This document shows positions 8,311 through 13,964 of a stretch of DNA of 13,964 bases, in pieces (the first letter of the stretch is position 1; each line of letters starts with the position of its first letter). This DNA is from Candidatus Cryptobacteroides faecihippi (lineage in GTDB: Bacteria > Bacteroidota > Bacteroidia > Bacteroidales > UBA932). A program made the translations under genes and the position numbers. The stretch covers positions 1 through 13,964 of the forward strand of contig JAGHSC010000022.1 in the NCBI GenBank assembly GCA_018066065.1, written 5' to 3'. The notes beneath the pieces are model-generated. The model saw only the letters and a list, made by a program, of their open reading frames with translations, made no database searches and was not told where the DNA came from.

Positions 8311-8724
8311 TCAGCTGTTTTCCTCAGCGATAGTCCTGATCCTCTCGATCATTGAGACAAGACCGTTTGCCCTTGTCGGAGAAAGATTCTCCTTGAGTCC
8401 AATTTCCTCGATGAACCCGAAGTCATCGCCAGAGATCTCTGCAGGAGTCCTTCCGGAATACACCTCGATGAGAAGCGAGATGATTCCCTTGGTGATGATG
8501 GCGTCACTGTCGGCACTGAACGACAGCCTGCCATCCTCGAGCTTCCAGTCGAGCCACACCCTGGACTGACAACCCTTGATGAGCCTGTCCTCTGTCTTGG
8601 CTTCCTCTGGATATGAATCGAGGTTCTTTCCCTTTTCTATCAGCAGTTCATACTTGTCCAGCCACTCATCGAACATCGAAAACTCATCGATGACTGCTGC
8701 CTTAGCTTCCTCTATGCTGTCCAT
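8311..8724 (-). CDS. sufE: SufE-family sulfur acceptor protein
   Basis: This 137-residue cytoplasmic protein accepts the persulfide from the SufS cysteine desulfurase, stimulates it, and passes sulfur to the Fe-S scaffold. The acceptor cysteine is Cys52 in the characteristic loop IKGCQSRVWLDW (49-60). The N-terminal helices (DEFSMFDEWLDKYELLIEKG) and the late segment IEEIGLKENLSPTRANGL, with its conserved LSPTR turn, fit the family. The length is normal. It starts 14 nt after the sufS stop, so enzyme and partner are made from the same message. The sufBCD scaffold genes are not in the window. Confidence 0.95.
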   Translation of the reverse strand: MDSIEEAKAAVIDEFSMFDEWLDKYELLIEKGKNLDSYPEEAKTEDRLIKGCQSRVWLDWKLEDGRLSFSADSDAIITKGIISLLIEVYSGRTPAEISGDDFGFIEEIGLKENLSPTRANGLVSMIERIRTIAEENS

Positions 8725-8738
8725 TTCAAATCTATGTT

Positions 8739-9962
8739 TTAAACAAGCATTCCCACAGCCCTGTCAAGGGACTTGATGAAATGCTCAGCTTCTTCAAGCG
8801 TGTTGTAAGGAGCGAAGGACGCCCTCAGCATTCCGGTCACTCCGAATCTGTCCATCAAAGGTTCCGCGCACATCTGTCCGGAACGAACTGCAACACCCAT
8901 CTTGTCAAGGATCAATGCAAGATCCTCATGATGAGCACCTTCCACACAGAATGAGAAAATGCCTGTCTTGTGCTCTGTTCCACGTGGAACTCCGAAAAGA
9001 TGTACTCTAGGATCGCTGGAAAGGGCTTCATGTACAAAAGTACATACATCCTTGTGGTAAGCGATCAGATCACTGTCATTCATCATTCTGACAACCTCGA
9101 TCGCAGGTTTCAGGGATGGAACCGAATTGAAGTTCTGGGTTCCAGCCTCGAACTTCTCAGGAAGTGGAGCATACGTTGTACCATCAAAGTTGACCGTGGC
9201 TATCATCTCTCCTCCACCCATGTACGGAACCATGGCTTCGAGCCATTTCCTCTTTCCGTAAAGGACACCTGTCCCGGTCGCAGCATAAAGCTTGTGCCCG
9301 GAGAAAGCGTAGAAGTCACAATCAATGTCCTGAACATCGACAATCGAATGCACAATACCCTGCGCACCGTCCAGAAGAACAGGACAACCCTTTGAGTGAC
9401 AGGTATTTACAATCTTCTTCACAGGATTGACGATTCCAAGTACGTTGGAAGTGTGGGTCACTGCGACAAGCTTGGTGCGGGAAGTGATGAGGCTTTCAAG
9501 CGAATCAACATCCAGGTGACCTTCATCGTCGACCTCAAGAACCTTCAGAACAGCCTTCCTTCTCTGGCACATCATCTGCCATGGAACGATGTTCGAATGA
9601 TGCTCGGCCCGTGAAACGATGATCTCGTCTCCTTCTTCGACGAAGGTTTCGCCGAAGGAGAAAGCGACAAGGTTGATCGATCCTGTGGTACCGGAAGTAA
9701 AGACTATCTCTTCCCTGCAGGATGCATTGATGAACTCACGCACTGCGTCACGCGTGCTCTCATATTCATCGGTCGCGGCGGTCGCGAGCTTGTGGACCGC
9801 ACGGTGGATGTTGGCATTGGCGGAGACTGACAGTTCCTGCACCTTGCGCAAGACGGATTCAGGGCGCTGAGAGGTTGCCGCATTGTCAAGATAGACAAGC
9901 GGCTTGCCATACACCCTCGCCTCGAGGGCCGGGAACAATCTTCTGAGTTCTTCTATGTTCAT
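8739..9962 (-). CDS. sufS: SufS-type cysteine desulfurase
   Basis: A PLP-dependent group II cysteine desulfurase that releases sulfur from cysteine as a persulfide for Fe-S cluster building. The start was chosen at the ATG at 9962 (MNIEELRRLFPAL), giving 407 residues. An in-frame ATG at 9995 adds 11 residues that overlap the predicted -7 box. Visible residues are DNAATSQRP (26-34), TSGTTGSINL (89-98), the PLP-stacking His in AEHHSN (119-124), DGAQGI (198-203), the Schiff-base Lys224 in SGHKLYAATGTG, and the catalytic Cys365 in RSGQMCAEPLMDRFG. The Gln-Met before that Cys replaces the His-His of enterobacterial SufS, a form I recall as usual in Bacteroidota. It heads the run sufS-sufE-DUF59-folK-DUF4838. 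Residues 325-329 (VPRGT) are encoded by a parS-like palindrome at 8977-8990. Confidence 0.96.
   Translation of the reverse strand: MNIEELRRLFPALEARVYGKPLVYLDNAATSQRPESVLRKVQELSVSANANIHRAVHKLATAATDEYESTRDAVREFINASCREEIVFTSGTTGSINLVAFSFGETFVEEGDEIIVSRAEHHSNIVPWQMMCQRRKAVLKVLEVDDEGHLDVDSLESLITSRTKLVAVTHTSNVLGIVNPVKKIVNTCHSKGCPVLLDGAQGIVHSIVDVQDIDCDFYAFSGHKLYAATGTGVLYGKRKWLEAMVPYMGGGEMIATVNFDGTTYAPLPEKFEAGTQNFNSVPSLKPAIEVVRMMNDSDLIAYHKDVCTFVHEALSSDPRVHLFGVPRGTEHKTGIFSFCVEGAHHEDLALILDKMGVAVRSGQMCAEPLMDRFGVTGMLRASFAPYNTLEEAEHFIKSLDRAVGMLV
8976..8991. promoter_or_regulatory. parS-like ParB-binding palindrome inside sufS
   Basis: TGTTCCACGTGGAACT contains the perfect 14-bp palindrome GTTCCACGTGGAAC and differs from the canonical chromosomal parS form TGTTCCACGTGGAACA only in the last base. 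It lies within the sufS reading frame, where it encodes VPRGT (residues 325-329). ParB recognises parS, loads as a CTP-dependent clamp and spreads to neighbouring DNA. The assignment rests on sequence identity with the known consensus and on a second copy 2,005 bp away. Confidence 0.75.
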
Positions 9963-9983
9963 CTTTGATGAAAGTCTGAAATG

Positions 9984-9991
9984 CAAAATTA
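9984..9991 (-). promoter_or_regulatory. -7 promoter box for the sufS operon
   Basis: On the minus strand TAATTTTG fits TAnnTTTG and lies 21 nt upstream of the sufS ATG at 9962. No good TTTG is found at the usual 19-nt distance (the sequence there reads TCTT), so the promoter may be weak or need an activator. A second -7 box faces the other way 30 nt to the right, for ruvA. Confidence 0.45.
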
Positions 9992-10021
9992 ACAAATATT
10001 CTTTTAGAGAAAGATAATTCT

Positions 10022-10029
10022 TACCTTTG
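10022..10029 (+). promoter_or_regulatory. -7 promoter box for ruvA
   Basis: TACCTTTG is a clean match to TAnnTTTG, ending 24 nt before the ruvA ATG at 10054. The same octamer occurs in the tonB promoter. The position expected for the -33 element (about 9999-10002) reads TTCT, a poor match. The leader after it contains no strong Shine-Dalgarno sequence, only an A/G-rich GAAAAGAGA before the ATG. Confidence 0.5.
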
Positions 10030-10053
10030 AGGTGAACAGATATCGAAAAGAGA

Positions 10054-10650
10054 ATGATAGACTACATCAAAGGAAGCATTGCAGAACTCTCCCCCGCGGA
10101 GCTGATTCTCGAAAACAACGGCATCGGCTTCAGGATCCTGATCTCACTCCAGACCTACCAGAGACTGGAGAACAAGAAGGAAGCCGTGATCTTCATCTAT
10201 CACTACATGAGAGAGCGTGAAGACATCGAGCTGTACTATGGATTCGCCACGAAGGATGAGAGAGAGCTTTTCGAGCTTCTCATCAGTGTCTCTGGAATCG
10301 GAGTCAATTCTGCCAGGATGATGCTTTCCTCACTTTCATCAGAGGAAATCAGACAGGCAATCCTTTCTGAGGATGTCGCAAGGATCAAGAGCGTGAAAGG
10401 CATCGGACTCAAGAGCGCACAGAGAATGGTACTCGAGCTCAAGGACAAGATCGTCAAGGGAGAAGGAACGGATTCTTCGGAACTGTTCGGAGGAGCTGCA
10501 AGAAGCGAGGTTGTAGAGGAGGCCACAAGGGCACTCATCATGCTTGGATTCACAAAGCAGGCAGTCACGAAAGCAGTCCAGGCTGTGCTCAAGGCAAAGC
10601 CGGATGCAAAGGTCGAGCAGATCATCAAGTCCGCTCTCCAGATGATGTAG
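10054..10650 (+). CDS. ruvA: Holliday junction branch migration protein RuvA
   Basis: RuvA binds four-way DNA junctions as a tetramer and loads the RuvB motor during recombinational repair. The 198-residue length is normal for the family. Domain I is an OB fold (residues 1-62, starting MIDYIKGSIAEL with NGIGFRI at 22-28). Domain II carries two helix-hairpin-helix motifs, LISVSGIGVNSARMML (76-91) and IKSVKGIGLKSAQRMVLELK (111-130). Residues about 135-150 form a flexible linker, and 151-198 are the three-helix domain III that contacts RuvB. It is monocistronic here: sufS diverges upstream and mnmG converges, leaving only 9 nt between the two stop codons. The probable transcription terminator is therefore inside mnmG (10722-10755). 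ruvB and ruvC are not in the window. Confidence 0.97.
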   Translation: MIDYIKGSIAELSPAELILENNGIGFRILISLQTYQRLENKKEAVIFIYHYMREREDIELYYGFATKDERELFELLISVSGIGVNSARMMLSSLSSEEIRQAILSEDVARIKSVKGIGLKSAQRMVLELKDKIVKGEGTDSSELFGGAARSEVVEEATRALIMLGFTKQAVTKAVQAVLKAKPDAKVEQIIKSALQMM

Positions 10651-10659
10651 GACTGATTG

Positions 10660-12573
10660 CTATCTTCCGAAATAGACCAGAAGTACAGAAATATCAGAAG
10701 GAGAAACTCCTGAGATTCTTGAAGCCTGCGCGATTGTCGCAGGCTTGTATTTTTTAAGCTTCTGACGACACTCAATGGTCAATCCGGTCACTTTCTCGAA
10801 ATCAAAGCTGTCAGGAATGATGAGATTCTCAAGCCTGGAAATCTTGTCGGCAATGGCCTTTTCCCTTTCTATGTAGCCCTTGTACTTGATTCCGATCTCA
10901 ACTGAATCGATGATATCCTTCCTGCGCTGGACACTGAGCAGATCCTCCCCTTCCGGTAGTTCCAGCGAATACTTTTCAAATGTTCCACGTGGAACAAAAT
11001 CAATCAAGGAAGCGAGGGAAACCTCAGGTCTTGAGGCAATGTCAACGACTTTCTTTGATTCAGCCAAAGGAGCGGAACCGCATGATGAAAGATAGTCATT
11101 AACTGTCTTCGACTTCAAGTTTACTTCATTGCAAAGGGAATTCAGCTTGTCGGCAGCCTCATACTTTCGAAGCATTGTCTCATATCTCTCATCGGAAGCA
11201 AGTCCAATCTCATGAGACTTGCCGGTCAACCTGAGATCAGCATTGTCCTGCCTCAGGAGAATCCTGTATTCAGCTCGCGATGTGAACATCCTGTAAGGCT
11301 CATCCACTCCCTTCGTGACAAGATCATCAATCAGGACACCTATGTAGGCTTCATCTCTCCTGAGGATGAAAGGATCCTTTTCCTGAACCTTGAGAGCTGC
11401 ATTGATTCCGGCAATCAGACCCTGAGCTCCTGCCTCTTCATAACCGGTGGTTCCATTGACTTGACCTGCCATGAACAGACCTTCGACAGCCCTTGATTCC
11501 AAGGTCGACTTGAGTTGAGTCGGGTCGAAGTAATCATATTCGACAGCATAGGCTGGCTTGAAGATCTTGGCATTCTCAAGACCCTTGATCTGATGAAGTG
11601 CAGCCATCTGGACCTCGAGTGGAAGAGAGGATGAGAATCCCTGGAGATAGTACTCGTTGGTGTCCCTTCCCTCAGGTTCAAGGAAGAGTTGGTGGGAATC
11701 CTTGTCGGCAAAGACTCGAAGCTTGTCCTCGATGCTCGGACAGTATCGCGGTCCCCTGCCGGAGATCATTCCGGTGAACATCGGAGAATCCTTGAAGCCG
11801 GACCTCAGAGTTTCATGGACCTGCTCATTGGTGTGGACAATGAAGCATGGCATCTGATTATTCTTTCCCTGGATGGAAGAAGGAACTTCGAGGAATGAGA
11901 ATCTTTCAGGAGATTCATCGCCGATCTGAGGAGGAAGGGCTGAAGTGTCGACCGAGGAAATGTCGATCCTCGGAGGTGTTCCGGTCTTCATCCTGCCGGT
12001 CGTGATGCCGAGACTTGTAAGCTGCTCGGTCAGACCATAGGAAGAAAGCTCGCCGATCCTTCCACCTGGAAAAGCAGTGCGACCGATGAAGAGACGTCCG
12101 TTCAAAAAGGTTCCGGTGGTCAGGATAACCGTCTGAGATTTAAAAATAGCCCCGGTGTTTGTACGGACTCCGCAGATTTTTGAATTCTCAAAGAGAAAAG
12201 AAGTCGCAAAATCTGCGTAAATATCTAATTTACAATTAGTTTCGAGAATTTTTCGCCAGTACGCAGAAAAGACGGTTTTATCACACTGTGCACGAGGACT
12301 CCACATGGCCGGACCCTTGGACCTGTTAAGCATCCTGAACTGGAGAGTGGAGTGGTCAGTCACCAGTCCCATCATTCCTCCAAGAGCATCTATCTCTCTG
12401 ACTATCTGTCCCTTGGCAATTCCACCGATGGCTGGATTGCAGGACATCCTGGCAAAGCTCGCCAGGTCTGCATTAATCAGAAGTACCTTGGAACCGAGGT
12501 TTGCTGCAGCCAATGCGGCCTCACAACCGGCATGGCCTCCCCCGACCACGATGACATCATAACGATCAAACAT
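10660..12573 (-). CDS. mnmG: tRNA uridine-5-carboxymethylaminomethyl(34) synthesis enzyme MnmG (GidA)
   Basis: This FAD-dependent enzyme works with the GTPase MnmE to place a (carboxymethyl)aminomethyl group on the wobble uridine U34 of certain tRNAs. The 637-residue length is standard. The FAD-binding Rossmann motif is VIVVGGGHAGCEAALAAANL (7-26). Two signature stretches follow: SCNPAIGGIAKGQIVRE (44-60, with the conserved Cys45) and MKTGTPPRID. A further family segment reads GPRYCPSIEDKLRVFADK, and the C-terminus contains QASRISGVSPSDISVLL, the part that meets MnmE. It starts 15 nt after ybeY and is probably co-transcribed with it. Two DNA signals are embedded in the frame: a perfect parS palindrome encoding VPRGT (residues 527-531), and a hairpin over codons 610-618 that looks like the terminator of convergent ruvA. 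mnmG (gidA) is linked to the replication origin in many bacteria. Confidence 0.97.
   Translation of the reverse strand: MFDRYDVIVVGGGHAGCEAALAAANLGSKVLLINADLASFARMSCNPAIGGIAKGQIVREIDALGGMMGLVTDHSTLQFRMLNRSKGPAMWSPRAQCDKTVFSAYWRKILETNCKLDIYADFATSFLFENSKICGVRTNTGAIFKSQTVILTTGTFLNGRLFIGRTAFPGGRIGELSSYGLTEQLTSLGITTGRMKTGTPPRIDISSVDTSALPPQIGDESPERFSFLEVPSSIQGKNNQMPCFIVHTNEQVHETLRSGFKDSPMFTGMISGRGPRYCPSIEDKLRVFADKDSHQLFLEPEGRDTNEYYLQGFSSSLPLEVQMAALHQIKGLENAKIFKPAYAVEYDYFDPTQLKSTLESRAVEGLFMAGQVNGTTGYEEAGAQGLIAGINAALKVQEKDPFILRRDEAYIGVLIDDLVTKGVDEPYRMFTSRAEYRILLRQDNADLRLTGKSHEIGLASDERYETMLRKYEAADKLNSLCNEVNLKSKTVNDYLSSCGSAPLAESKKVVDIASRPEVSLASLIDFVPRGTFEKYSLELPEGEDLLSVQRRKDIIDSVEIGIKYKGYIEREKAIADKISRLENLIIPDSFDFEKVTGLTIECRQKLKKYKPATIAQASRISGVSPSDISVLLVYFGR
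10722..10755 (+). terminator. Probable ruvA intrinsic terminator inside the mnmG coding sequence
   Basis: A perfect 9-bp, GC-rich stem (AAGCCTGCG / CGCAGGCTT) with a 7-nt loop is followed on the plus strand by GTATTTTTT. This has the layout of a Rho-independent terminator, 72 nt past the ruvA stop. The same bases on the minus strand encode KPATIAQAS (residues 610-618 of MnmG). No U-tract follows on the minus strand, so it should act in one direction only. Confidence 0.65.
10981..10996. promoter_or_regulatory. parS site (perfect 16-bp palindrome) inside mnmG
   Basis: TGTTCCACGTGGAACA is a perfect 16-bp palindrome and equals a known form of the conserved bacterial parS consensus (TGTTNCACGTGNAACA), bound by ParB of the chromosomal ParABS system. 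It is read through in frame by mnmG as VPRGT (residues 527-531). A second, 15/16 copy lies in sufS at 8976-8991. The parA and parB genes are not in this window. Confidence 0.85.
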
Positions 12574-12588
12574 AATTCAGGCGGAAAC

Positions 12589-13008
12589 TCAGATCGATGC
12601 CCTCATCGAAAGATAATAATTCTCTTTTGCCCTCATGGTCTTCTGGTCTTCTTCGGTGTGGTCATCATAGCCGATGAGATGGAGAAGACCATGGACGATC
12701 ACTCTGTGAAGTTCTTCATCAAACTCGGTACCGAACTCGACTGCATTTTCACGGACACTGTCGACACTGATGAAGAGATCTCCTGAAAGAGTTCTCCCCT
12801 CGCAGTAGTCAAAGGTGATGATGTCTGTGAAATAGTCGTGCTGGAGAAATCTAATGTTGACATCAAGGATGTAGTTGTCGGAACAGAAGATGATGTTGAC
12901 ATCTCCAAGTTTCTTCATCTCACTGCCGGCAACAGTCTTGAGCCATCTGTTGTTGGCAAGCTTATCCTTGAACGAAAACTTTATGTCTTCACAGAAATAC
13001 CTGACCAT
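12589..13008 (-). CDS. ybeY: Endoribonuclease / rRNA maturation factor YbeY
   Basis: YbeY is a zinc-dependent single-strand endoribonuclease needed for 16S rRNA 3'-end maturation and ribosome quality control. The start at 13008 (MVRYFCEDIKFSFKDK) gives 139 residues, a normal length. An in-frame ATG at 13026 adds six residues but lies in the predicted -7 box. The core shows FLQHDYFTDIITFDY (54-68), GDLFISVDSV (76-85), and the metal site HRVIVHGLLHLIGYDDH (101-117), with His106, His110 and probably His117 as zinc ligands. The last segment reads GYDDH instead of the GYDH of E. coli YbeY, so the third His is one residue later. The C-terminal KTMRAKENYYL fits the family. It is followed 15 nt later by mnmG. 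Confidence 0.94.
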   Translation of the reverse strand: MVRYFCEDIKFSFKDKLANNRWLKTVAGSEMKKLGDVNIIFCSDNYILDVNIRFLQHDYFTDIITFDYCEGRTLSGDLFISVDSVRENAVEFGTEFDEELHRVIVHGLLHLIGYDDHTEEDQKTMRAKENYYLSMRASI

Positions 13009-13025
13009 AGCGTGAATAATTTCCA

Positions 13026-13033
13026 CAAATCTA
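13026..13033 (-). promoter_or_regulatory. Possible -7 promoter box for ybeY-mnmG
   Basis: On the minus strand TAGATTTG fits TAnnTTTG, 17 nt upstream of the chosen ybeY ATG. No TTTG lies at the usual 19-nt distance. Transcription from here would leave a leader of only about ten bases, so this call is tentative. Confidence 0.35.
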
Positions 13034-13052
13034 CAACTATTAATCCAAAATA

Positions 13053-13083
13053 TTTGAAATGATAATTATTATTTATACCTTTG
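13053..13083 (+). promoter_or_regulatory. Promoter of the tonB-family gene
   Basis: TTTG (13053-13056) and TACCTTTG (13076-13083) are separated by exactly 19 nt, the full Bacteroidota -33/-7 pattern. It is the best plus-strand promoter in the window. Transcription would begin near 13090, giving a leader of about 64 nt that has no clear riboswitch fold or strong Shine-Dalgarno sequence. Confidence 0.75.
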
Positions 13084-13153
13084 AATCGATAATTGGGTGA
13101 TTGCGCCTAGTTGTCTCCACATAAAACGAATTGTAAAAAATTCAGAATAGATT

Positions 13154-13843
13154 ATGGAAATCAAGAAAACACCAAAAGCTAATCTTGAAAACAGAAGATT
13201 GCTCTTCACAGAGATTGGTCTCGTGGTTGCTCTCCTTCTTGTCTTCGGAGCCTTCTCAATGGGTTCAAGGGAAAAGAAGGTAGCTGATCTTTTCGATCAG
13301 GAGCAGGTTGTTGAAGTAGAGGACATGGTTCCTATTACTCAGGAAACCCCTCCACCACCACCAGATCAGCCTAAGATCCCTGTACTCTCAGACCAGATCG
13401 ACATCGTTGAGGACGACATCAAGGTTGATGACAACTTCATGAGTCTTGAGGACGATGCCAACCTTGGTGTCGAGATCATGGACTACGTTGAGGAAGTTCA
13501 GGAAGAGGTTGTGGAAGAGGAAGCAATTCCTTTCCAGCTCGTTGAGGAGAAGCCTTCATTCCAAGGTGGCGACGCAAATGAGTTCTCAAAGTGGGTCAAC
13601 CAAAGACTTGTCTATCCTGAAATCGCAAAGGAGAATGGTGTCCAGGGTCGTGTTACCCTCCAGTTCACCGTTAACGCCGATGGTTCAGTTTCCAATGTAA
13701 AGGTCATCCGTGGTGTCGATGCATCACTTGACAAGGAGGCTGTCAGAGTCGTTTCCTCTTCTCCAAAGTGGAAGCCAGGAAAGCAGCGTGACCGCGCTGT
13801 AAAAGTTACCTACACCTTCCCTGTTATCTCCCAGCTCAAGTAA
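13154..13843 (+). CDS. tonB: TonB-family energy transducer
   Basis: TonB proteins carry energy from the proton-motive force (through ExbB/ExbD) to outer-membrane TonB-dependent transporters. This 229-residue protein has a short basic cytoplasmic start (MEIKKTPKANLENRR), one membrane anchor at about 21-37 (IGLVVALLLVFGAFSMG), and a periplasmic linker. The linker has a proline run at 66-70 and then a strongly acidic stretch: 20 Asp/Glu against one Lys in residues 81-132. The C-terminal TonB domain (about 135-229) contains FQGGDANEFSKWVNQRLVYP (136-155), NGVQGRVTLQFTVNADGSVS (161-180) and PKWKPGKQRDRAVKVTYTFP (204-223). The acidic linker replaces the Glu-Pro/Lys-Pro repeats of E. coli TonB but is, from memory, usual in Bacteroidota. 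No exbB or exbD is adjacent, so it must rely on components encoded elsewhere. It is transcribed from its own promoter and ends at a clear terminator. Confidence 0.93.
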   Translation: MEIKKTPKANLENRRLLFTEIGLVVALLLVFGAFSMGSREKKVADLFDQEQVVEVEDMVPITQETPPPPPDQPKIPVLSDQIDIVEDDIKVDDNFMSLEDDANLGVEIMDYVEEVQEEVVEEEAIPFQLVEEKPSFQGGDANEFSKWVNQRLVYPEIAKENGVQGRVTLQFTVNADGSVSNVKVIRGVDASLDKEAVRVVSSSPKWKPGKQRDRAVKVTYTFPVISQLK

Positions 13844-13870
13844 GGGAAGTAACTGATTCAATGAATATTC

Positions 13871-13900
13871 AAAGGCCGTCCCCAATCGGATGGCCTTTTT
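13871..13900 (+). terminator. Intrinsic terminator after tonB
   Basis: An 11-bp stem (AAAGGCCGTCC / GGATGGCCTTT, with one G-U pair) and a 6-nt loop CCAATC run into TTTTT. It starts 28 nt after the tonB stop and ends 12 nt before the next ATG. Confidence 0.85.
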
Positions 13901-13912
13901 CCAACCAGACAG

Positions 13913-13964
13913 ATGCCTGACATTCAGATAATAGAAAAAGCAGTCTTCGTAGGCGTCATCAAGC
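13913..13964 (+). CDS. Start of a probable HflX-type GTPase (cut by window end)
   Basis: An open frame of 17 codons begins at the ATG at 13913 (MPDIQIIEKAVFVGVIK) and runs off the window. The pattern of a Glu-Lys-Ala-Val followed by Val-Gly-Val-Ile resembles, from memory, the N-terminus of Bacteroidota HflX, the ribosome-binding GTPase. With so few residues this is a suggestion only. No Bacteroidota promoter is visible between the tonB stop and this ATG, and the tonB terminator lies just upstream. Expression would therefore depend on read-through, or the real start may be further downstream. Confidence 0.45.
   Translation, partial: MPDIQIIEKAVFVGVIK

Noticed and set aside
8727..8734. TAGATTTG on the minus strand just before sufE as a -7 box
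   Set aside because: It ends two bases before the sufE ATG, so transcription would start inside the gene, and no TTTG lies 19 nt upstream. sufE is more simply read from the sufS transcript.
13128..13143. Small inverted repeat GAATT...AATTC in the tonB leader as an operator or riboswitch
   Set aside because: Only five A/T-rich base pairs with a six-base loop, and no known riboswitch sequence around it.

Overview
The window looks like a chromosomal segment of a Bacteroidota bacterium, most likely order Bacteroidales. The evidence is as follows. Several genes are preceded by the Bacteroidota-type -7 promoter box (TAnnTTTG), two of them with a TTTG box exactly 19 nt upstream. Glycyl-tRNA synthetase is the single-chain alpha2 type. 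The TonB protein has a Bacteroidota-style architecture. Two secreted DUF3857/transglutaminase-like proteins are present. A genus cannot be assigned from the sequence alone. Coding density is very high, the longest gap is about 145 bp, and I see no mobile element, CRISPR array, tRNA or rRNA.

Layout from left to right: (1) 44-3891, plus strand: a two-gene operon of exported DUF3857/transglutaminase-like proteins with a 4-bp ATGA overlap. The first has lost the catalytic Cys and His and the second keeps them. (2) 3917-3945: a terminator hairpin between this operon and the convergent glycyl-tRNA synthetase gene. (3) 9962 down to 3975, minus strand: a tightly packed run sufS, sufE, a DUF59/MIP18-family Fe-S assembly gene, folK, a secreted DUF4838 protein, and then glycyl-tRNA synthetase behind its own promoter. 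(4) 10054-10650, plus strand: ruvA, divergent from sufS and convergent with mnmG. Its probable intrinsic terminator lies inside the mnmG coding region. (5) 13008 down to 10660, minus strand: ybeY then mnmG. (6) 13154-13843, plus strand: a tonB-family gene with a complete Bacteroidota promoter and a terminator, followed at the right edge by the first 17 codons of a probable hflX-like gene.

The genes are mostly housekeeping: sulfur mobilisation and Fe-S maturation, folate synthesis, glycine charging, tRNA wobble modification, rRNA processing, Holliday-junction migration and TonB energy transduction. The most notable signal is not a gene. Two copies of the palindrome GTTCCACGTGGAAC, one a perfect 16-bp TGTTCCACGTGGAACA, sit 2,005 bp apart inside sufS and mnmG. 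They match the conserved chromosomal parS (ParB-CTP clamp loading) site. This suggests an origin-proximal centromere region written into two unrelated coding sequences, each time as the peptide VPRGT.
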